This document shows, piece by piece, positions 60,262 to 64,000 of a stretch of DNA of 64,000 nt (its first letter is position 1; the number at the start of each line of letters is the position of its first letter). The position numbers and the translations under genes are program-made. The notes beneath the pieces are model-generated. The model had not been told where the DNA came from, ran no database searches, and worked only from the letters and a program-made list of their open reading frames with translations. Source of the stretch: Nitzschia sp. DOCU1 (Eukaryota > Bacillariophyta > Bacillariophyceae > Bacillariales > Bacillariaceae); assembly GCA_951394045.1 (NCBI GenBank), contig OX595990.1, positions 3,278,549 through 3,342,548 on the forward strand, given 5' to 3'.

Positions 60262-60984
60262 TTAGTCTTGTTTTCGTTTCCACTTTTGGTGACAATGGTA
60301 GTGAATGTAAAGATACATTGGCCCCAACGGCAATCCCGGCAGCAAGGTGAAGAATCCCAAGGAGTAGGCCTTCAAAGTTGTTCCGATCAAATGATTATTG
60401 ACGCAGTCTTTCCAGTCACCACCCCATCCACATGTTACCAAAACTCCCAAAATGAAAATGCCTTGGGTCATGTATCCAGGCTGCGTCGCCAGTTCCACTG
60501 GCCAAGAGAATTCTCCCCGCGCCGCATAGCAGATGGGATATGTGGATCGAGCCGCCAAATAGAGAAAGCCTAGAGGCTTGGCTGTGGCATAGTCCACGAA
60601 AAGAGTATACACCCACATGGAAGTCAGAAAGACCGGCGCTTGCTCCAATGTATTTTCGAAAAATCGACGCGAAATCGCCTCAAATTGTGGGGTGACATCC
60701 TCGATTTTGACCAACTGAAACAAGAGCAACAGCCGCCACAAGGCAAGGGGCCCATGCATGTTGATGTAAAGGATACCCCACAACACCGTAATGAGGGCGA
60801 TCGGAGCGCACTTGGATGCCACTTCAGAGAGATCGTTGCCAGTCAACGCCGGCCCAGCAACTTGGTACGTCGACAGGATCCAATACCCAGCGGCCCATCC
60901 CCAAACCAGCGTCAGGTTAAAGATATGGACCGGCCAGGGGCCTTCCAAGGGAATCTTGGCAGCGCCAAGCTCGATTACTTTCAT
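60262..60984 (-). CDS. MAPEG-type membrane protein
   Basis: A 240-residue protein from ATG 60984. Four or five hydrophobic segments (about 22-42, 62-92, 118-145 and 168-185). The middle block reads RRFFENTLEQAPVFLTS, then LGFLYLAARSTYPICY, which matches the MAPEG pattern R-x-x-x-N-x-x-E-x-x-P-x-F and Y-x-x-x-R-x-x-Y (Asn111, Glu114, Pro117, Arg146, Tyr149). MAPEG proteins include glutathione-dependent microsomal transferases and leukotriene-related enzymes. The extra N-terminal segment (about 60 residues) is longer than in typical 150-residue members. Probably an ER or plastid-envelope membrane enzyme; activity unproven. Confidence 0.75.
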   Translation of the reverse strand: MKVIELGAAKIPLEGPWPVHIFNLTLVWGWAAGYWILSTYQVAGPALTGNDLSEVASKCAPIALITVLWGILYINMHGPLALWRLLLLFQLVKIEDVTPQFEAISRRFFENTLEQAPVFLTSMWVYTLFVDYATAKPLGFLYLAARSTYPICYAARGEFSWPVELATQPGYMTQGIFILGVLVTCGWGGDWKDCVNNHLIGTTLKAYSLGFFTLLPGLPLGPMYLYIHYHCHQKWKRKQD

Positions 60985-61844
60985 GGTAGAACTCTGTTTC
61001 TTCTACTCTTGGCTCCTGAGAGTACCGGTAGATGAGAATCCGCAAACAATGTGACCCCATGAAAGATCTGGACGACGGAACCCAGCCGCCATGTCTCTCA
61101 CATCATTAGGCTGTATTTTGGTGCGACGTGTAAAATAGTCCCGTTTTATTCTGTGCTCTGATGGTGGGGTGGTACGCAAGGCAAAAAGCGCGCGCTCAAG
61201 ACGCAGGTGTCGACCGCGCCCCACCGCGCTCTCAGATCTTCGACTCTTTGGACCGGAGTAGCTATGGTTAACTCTACGAGGTAGCATCAGCGTGCTTAGT
61301 AGTGCATCACGAAAGGACCTTGGCAACTCTTTCTACTGGGGTACGAGATAAAAGAGGGACAAAGCTGCCGCTATAATTATGCCGCGGCGTCCAGGCAATC
61401 ATTCGTCGTGCATTGAAATCATGGTTCGTGCAAACACCAGAGAATTCGGGATGATGTTGCTTGGAACCAACCCGGCTCGTAAGGGAGAGTCGTATAGAAC
61501 ACTTCCCAGTGGTGGGTGCTAGCACTCCAGCAACTATATTCTGCTAATCCGATGTATATGTTTGTCCCACAAGGTTTTGGGCCAGGCGGCCATCTCCAGG
61601 CGTCTCCTTTGTTCAAATGGATCTGAGAGCAGCTATCATACTGGATAGGTAGCAAGGGAGATAAGAGAATGGGTTTCGTAGAGTTTCAGTATTAGCACAG
61701 GATGGAGCGATTGATGGATGGAAGCAACTCTAGGGAATCACCACACGATTTCGATGCCGATGAATTGATTGATCAGCATACAGTCGCTCACAGCACGAAC
61801 TCGTACTTTAACCAGCATCGCGACGTCAAAGAACCAAGTACCGA
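60985..61844. other. Intergenic; no supported gene
   Basis: About 860 bp with overlapping short frames. Contains a TACCGGTA at 61023-61030, 38 bp upstream of the MAPEG ATG. Confidence 0.5.
61023..61030. repeat. TACCGGTA palindrome
   Basis: Single copy in context AGTACCGGTAGATG, just upstream of the MAPEG gene start. Confidence 0.75.
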
Positions 61845-62615
61845 TCAGTTTTCTGTCTGCCGAAGCACATGCTCTTCCAAAAACTCCATCATGGCATTGA
61901 CTTCGGACGCTTTGGTGGGAAAGAGGTGTCCTTTTTCGTGCTTGATCAACGTCCCATTTCCTCCTTCTTGACACAACCGTTCCACTCGTTCTACGGGTAT
62001 TATAGTATCCGTCTCTCCCGCGAAATGTAATTTGGGAATGGCCTTGCCCGCTTCGAGTATCGATTCACTAGCCGCACGCTTCACGGCGACTTGAAAGGTA
62101 TCTTCGACGTAGGGTGCTCCCGCCGTCACAACGGCCTTGATGTTGGGTATATCGCCCGACAAGGCAATGGCAGTAGCGAGCAATCCGCCCTGTGAAAATC
62201 CCAACAAGGCATCGTACTTTTGCATTTGAGCATGTTGACGAATGTAGTCGAATGGAACTTGGACTCCCACATGCCGACCCTGCTCATTTCGGACCCACCA
62301 CCCATACATTTGCTGCTGCTCGTCCGTGGTTCCTCCTTCCGACAATGAGACGGGACCATCCAAAAAGTCCAATTCAAAATGCCGCGCCAACTTGCGACGT
62401 GCACCTCCAATCTTGTTGGAAAAGCTGGCGCCTGATTGACTCAGGCCATGAAGGCACAAAATGCGTGGTTTGCTGGCGGCGGTTGTTGCAGTAGACGTGA
62501 CCATGGCAGCACTAGTAGTCGCCACCATTGGACCCAAACACAACAATAACGACAAGACGAAGGAGAGTCGCAAAGCAAAAGTATACCCGTGATGGCTCGT
62601 AGGGCCAAGCTCCAT
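61845..62615 (-). CDS. FSH1-type serine hydrolase (secreted or organellar)
   Basis: A 256-residue protein from ATG 62615. A signal-like N-terminus (YTFALRLSFVLSLLLCLGPMVATTSA) precedes the fold. 'KPRILCLHGLSQSGASF' (residue about 50) is the FSH1 opening, with 'ELDFLDGPVSLSEGG' and a 'GWWV' segment as in yeast Fsh1 and its fungal and plant relatives. The triad is Ser141 (LGFSQGGL), Asp203 (GETDTIIP) and His230 (EKGHLFP). Family members are small esterase-like hydrolases of unknown natural substrate. The signal distinguishes it from the usual cytosolic relatives. Divergent partner of the next gene. Confidence 0.88.
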   Translation of the reverse strand: MELGPTSHHGYTFALRLSFVLSLLLCLGPMVATTSAAMVTSTATTAASKPRILCLHGLSQSGASFSNKIGGARRKLARHFELDFLDGPVSLSEGGTTDEQQQMYGWWVRNEQGRHVGVQVPFDYIRQHAQMQKYDALLGFSQGGLLATAIALSGDIPNIKAVVTAGAPYVEDTFQVAVKRAASESILEAGKAIPKLHFAGETDTIIPVERVERLCQEGGNGTLIKHEKGHLFPTKASEVNAMMEFLEEHVLRQTEN

Positions 62616-62968
62616 CGTCGACGTCGTCGTCGTTTCTAGAATGAGAGCTGTGAGAAAGAAAATGGCGGGAAGATGAAAAGAAGTGAGTCATTCGGGCGGA
62701 CGACAGGCGGACCGCACTGACATTTTCTGAATGACGTCAGTCATGGACTCACTGGACTGCAGTCGTAGTCGATGACTCTGACTGACTGACTCACTCTCAT
62801 TTTCTCGTGTTGTTTTGTTTCCAGCTGTCGCGGTCCTTTTCTCGTTCGTCGATGGTGGCCATGACGATGGAAAGAAGAAGTTTATAAATTGTCTACCGGC
62901 ATCGGGGTCTCTTGATTCGCCAGTGCAAACTGTCTTCCTCCTTTCCCTTATCGAGTTCGTGTTGCAAC
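62616..62968. other. Divergent promoter (FSH1 hydrolase / plastid-type protein)
   Basis: About 350 bp; holds TGACGTCA at 62732-62739 and a short GACT-rich stretch (about 62775-62795, TGACTGACTGACT). Confidence 0.6.
62732..62739. promoter_or_regulatory. TGACGTCA (CRE/bZIP-type) palindrome
   Basis: Perfect CRE palindrome, 117 bp from the hydrolase ATG and 230 bp from the divergent gene's ATG; the second of the two promoter copies in the window. Confidence 0.55.
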
Positions 62969-64000
62969 ATGATGAAGAGCTACCTCATTCTGCTGCTTTC
63001 GACAGCAGTTTCTTCCTCGGCGGCTTGGATGCAAAAATCACCAGCGGCTAGTCTGTCGAGAGCAACGACTGTGTCGTCCCCTCTAACGATACTGGAAGCG
63101 AGACGGTCCAAACCAGGTTCTCTAGGTACTTTGGCCAAGGAAGGTTTGGTGGATTCTTCCAGCGTCAACAAGTCCAAGAAGCGATCAGCATCAGCATCAT
63201 CGCGCAGTAAAACATCCAGCAGCAGTGGCAGCACGAACAACAAAGGCGACAATGGCAATGCTACGATTTCTCCGGATCTAGCACGATGGATGGCCAGTCA
63301 ACAAAGTGGAGAAGAAACGACTGTGGCGTCTAGTAGTAGCAGTACCAGCAGTGAAAAGGATAACTCTGTCTCGACAACAGCCGCCTTTCAAGCCTTTGAA
63401 GAAGAAGACGATGACATTGACGATTCGAAAACCAAAGGCAAGAGTGCTCGACGTGTCAAACAGTCGCAACGCAATCAAATGGAAGAACAACGCCAAGTTC
63501 AAATTGAAGCCGCCGTCACGGCTCTGGAAGACGCGCTCGCCAAGAGTAACAATTTGGATGAAATTTTGAGCGCCGTCCGTAGTTTGTTGGCCTTGCCTCC
63601 ATCGCCTGCCGCCAAAGACAATCCTCGTTTGTTATTGGGAGGCAAACGCCGTTACGACTTTCGTTTAGCATGGGTCGGTAGTGACAATGCCATTTGTCAT
63701 ATTGGTACTGGTCTACACAAGGTTCCTCTGGCACGTTTACAAGAAATCTTTTGGAGTTGTTTGGGAAAGAATCGAATTGAACTGTTGGAAGTGATTCGTA
63801 TTTTGGGGCCTTTTCCCAATGTGAGAAATACATTGCAAGGAACCGTCAAAACAGTCAAATCGCCGACAACTGCTAGTGCCTTGTCGACTGACAATGGTGT
63901 CACGACGCTTAATATTGTCATGGATAGTATGGTGGATGGAACCGGCAAGGAAATTATGGCTGGAACCGAGGACAATATTCGACGAGTCAATCTACAGCTT
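62969..64000 (+). CDS. Plastid-targeted-type protein of unknown function (3' partial)
   Basis: The frame from ATG 62969 is open to the right edge (344 codons), so the 3' end is missing. The first 20 residues are a signal peptide (YLILLLSTAVSSSAAW) with an 'AAW' cleavage context, which fits the diatom plastid rule allowing Trp at the first position. A Ser/Thr/Lys-rich low-complexity stretch follows (about 60-150), then an acidic piece (EEEDDDIDD), a Gln-rich helix, and a folded region from about 190: LGGKRRYDFRLAWVGSDNAICHIGTGLHKVPLARLQEIFW then 'ELLEVIRILGPFPNVRNTLQG'. The later part resembles plastid lipid-associated proteins (PAP/fibrillin) in its hydrophobic pattern, but I am not certain, so I give no family name. 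Confidence 0.72.
   Translation, partial: MMKSYLILLLSTAVSSSAAWMQKSPAASLSRATTVSSPLTILEARRSKPGSLGTLAKEGLVDSSSVNKSKKRSASASSRSKTSSSSGSTNNKGDNGNATISPDLARWMASQQSGEETTVASSSSSTSSEKDNSVSTTAAFQAFEEEDDDIDDSKTKGKSARRVKQSQRNQMEEQRQVQIEAAVTALEDALAKSNNLDEILSAVRSLLALPPSPAAKDNPRLLLGGKRRYDFRLAWVGSDNAICHIGTGLHKVPLARLQEIFWSCLGKNRIELLEVIRILGPFPNVRNTLQGTVKTVKSPTTASALSTDNGVTTLNIVMDSMVDGTGKEIMAGTEDNIRRVNLQL

Noticed and set aside
1..64000. tRNA genes, by scanning for GGTTCGANTCC-like B boxes on both strands
   Set aside because: No candidate with matching A box and stem geometry was found by eye; a tool such as tRNAscan-SE would decide.
1..64000. CRISPR arrays, operons or prokaryotic gene clusters
   Set aside because: No spaced direct-repeat arrays or ribosome-binding sites were seen, and the introns and targeting peptides are eukaryotic.

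Overview
The window reads as nuclear DNA of a diatom (Bacillariophyta); I cannot name the species. Support: protein families I know mainly from diatom genomes (a DUF6824 domain fused to a CRAL-TRIO domain, a lineage-specific type II membrane family, a small plain-looking 'RxRRYxHIND' family), plastid-type signal peptides with an aromatic residue after the cleavage region, few and very short GT-AG introns, and gene-dense layout with about 25 protein genes on both strands. No tRNA, rRNA, CRISPR, LTR retrotransposon or prokaryotic operon was seen. Many long open frames begin only at GTG or TTG; for those I give the first plausible ATG instead.

Layout. 0-5.2 kb: a phosphoinositide phospholipase C (cut by the window's left edge) that carries a giant helical insert and lacks catalytic residues, then a convergent TPR-like gene. 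6.7-9.6 kb: two small membrane proteins (DUF423, Mpv17/PMP22). 9.9-12.5 kb: two minus-strand truncated-globin-like paralogues bracketing a diatom-type unknown gene. 13.7-15.3 kb: a Nudix-like/DUF299 (PPDK regulatory protein) fusion. 16.1-22.3 kb: a tandem array of three CRAL-TRIO + DUF6824 proteins. 22.45-23.18 kb: a non-autonomous DNA transposon (MITE) with terminal inverted repeats and TA target duplication. 23.8-25.8 kb: a SulP/STAS anion transporter. 27.0-33.0 kb: a UBR4/BIG-type E3 ligase. 33.6-41.6 kb: three paralogous type II membrane proteins with glycosyltransferase-like features, interrupted by a CLC channel. 42.4-44.3 kb: a secreted Cys-rich protein and a small plastid-type acidic protein. 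44.7-46.7 kb: a three-exon heat-shock-factor (HSF) gene. 48-50 kb: TRM1 tRNA methyltransferase. 51.3-55.7 kb: two paralogues sharing an unfamiliar CxxC...HQxC module, one with long Arg/Ser-rich tandem repeats. 55.9-59.6 kb: methylmalonate-semialdehyde dehydrogenase (two exons) divergent from an alpha/beta hydrolase. 60.3-64 kb: a MAPEG-type membrane protein, an FSH1-type hydrolase, and a divergent plastid-type protein that runs off the right edge.

Themes. The window is marked by local gene duplication (four separate paralogue clusters). Two divergent promoters near the right end each hold a perfect TGACGTCA palindrome, the CRE/bZIP-type site linked to CO2/cAMP control in diatoms. The palindrome TACCGGTA occurs nine times, always between genes. 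The genes do not form one pathway; the strongest candidates for undescribed biology are the CxxC/HQxC protein pair, the catalytically altered phospholipase C, the Nudix-DUF299 fusion and the TACCGGTA sites.
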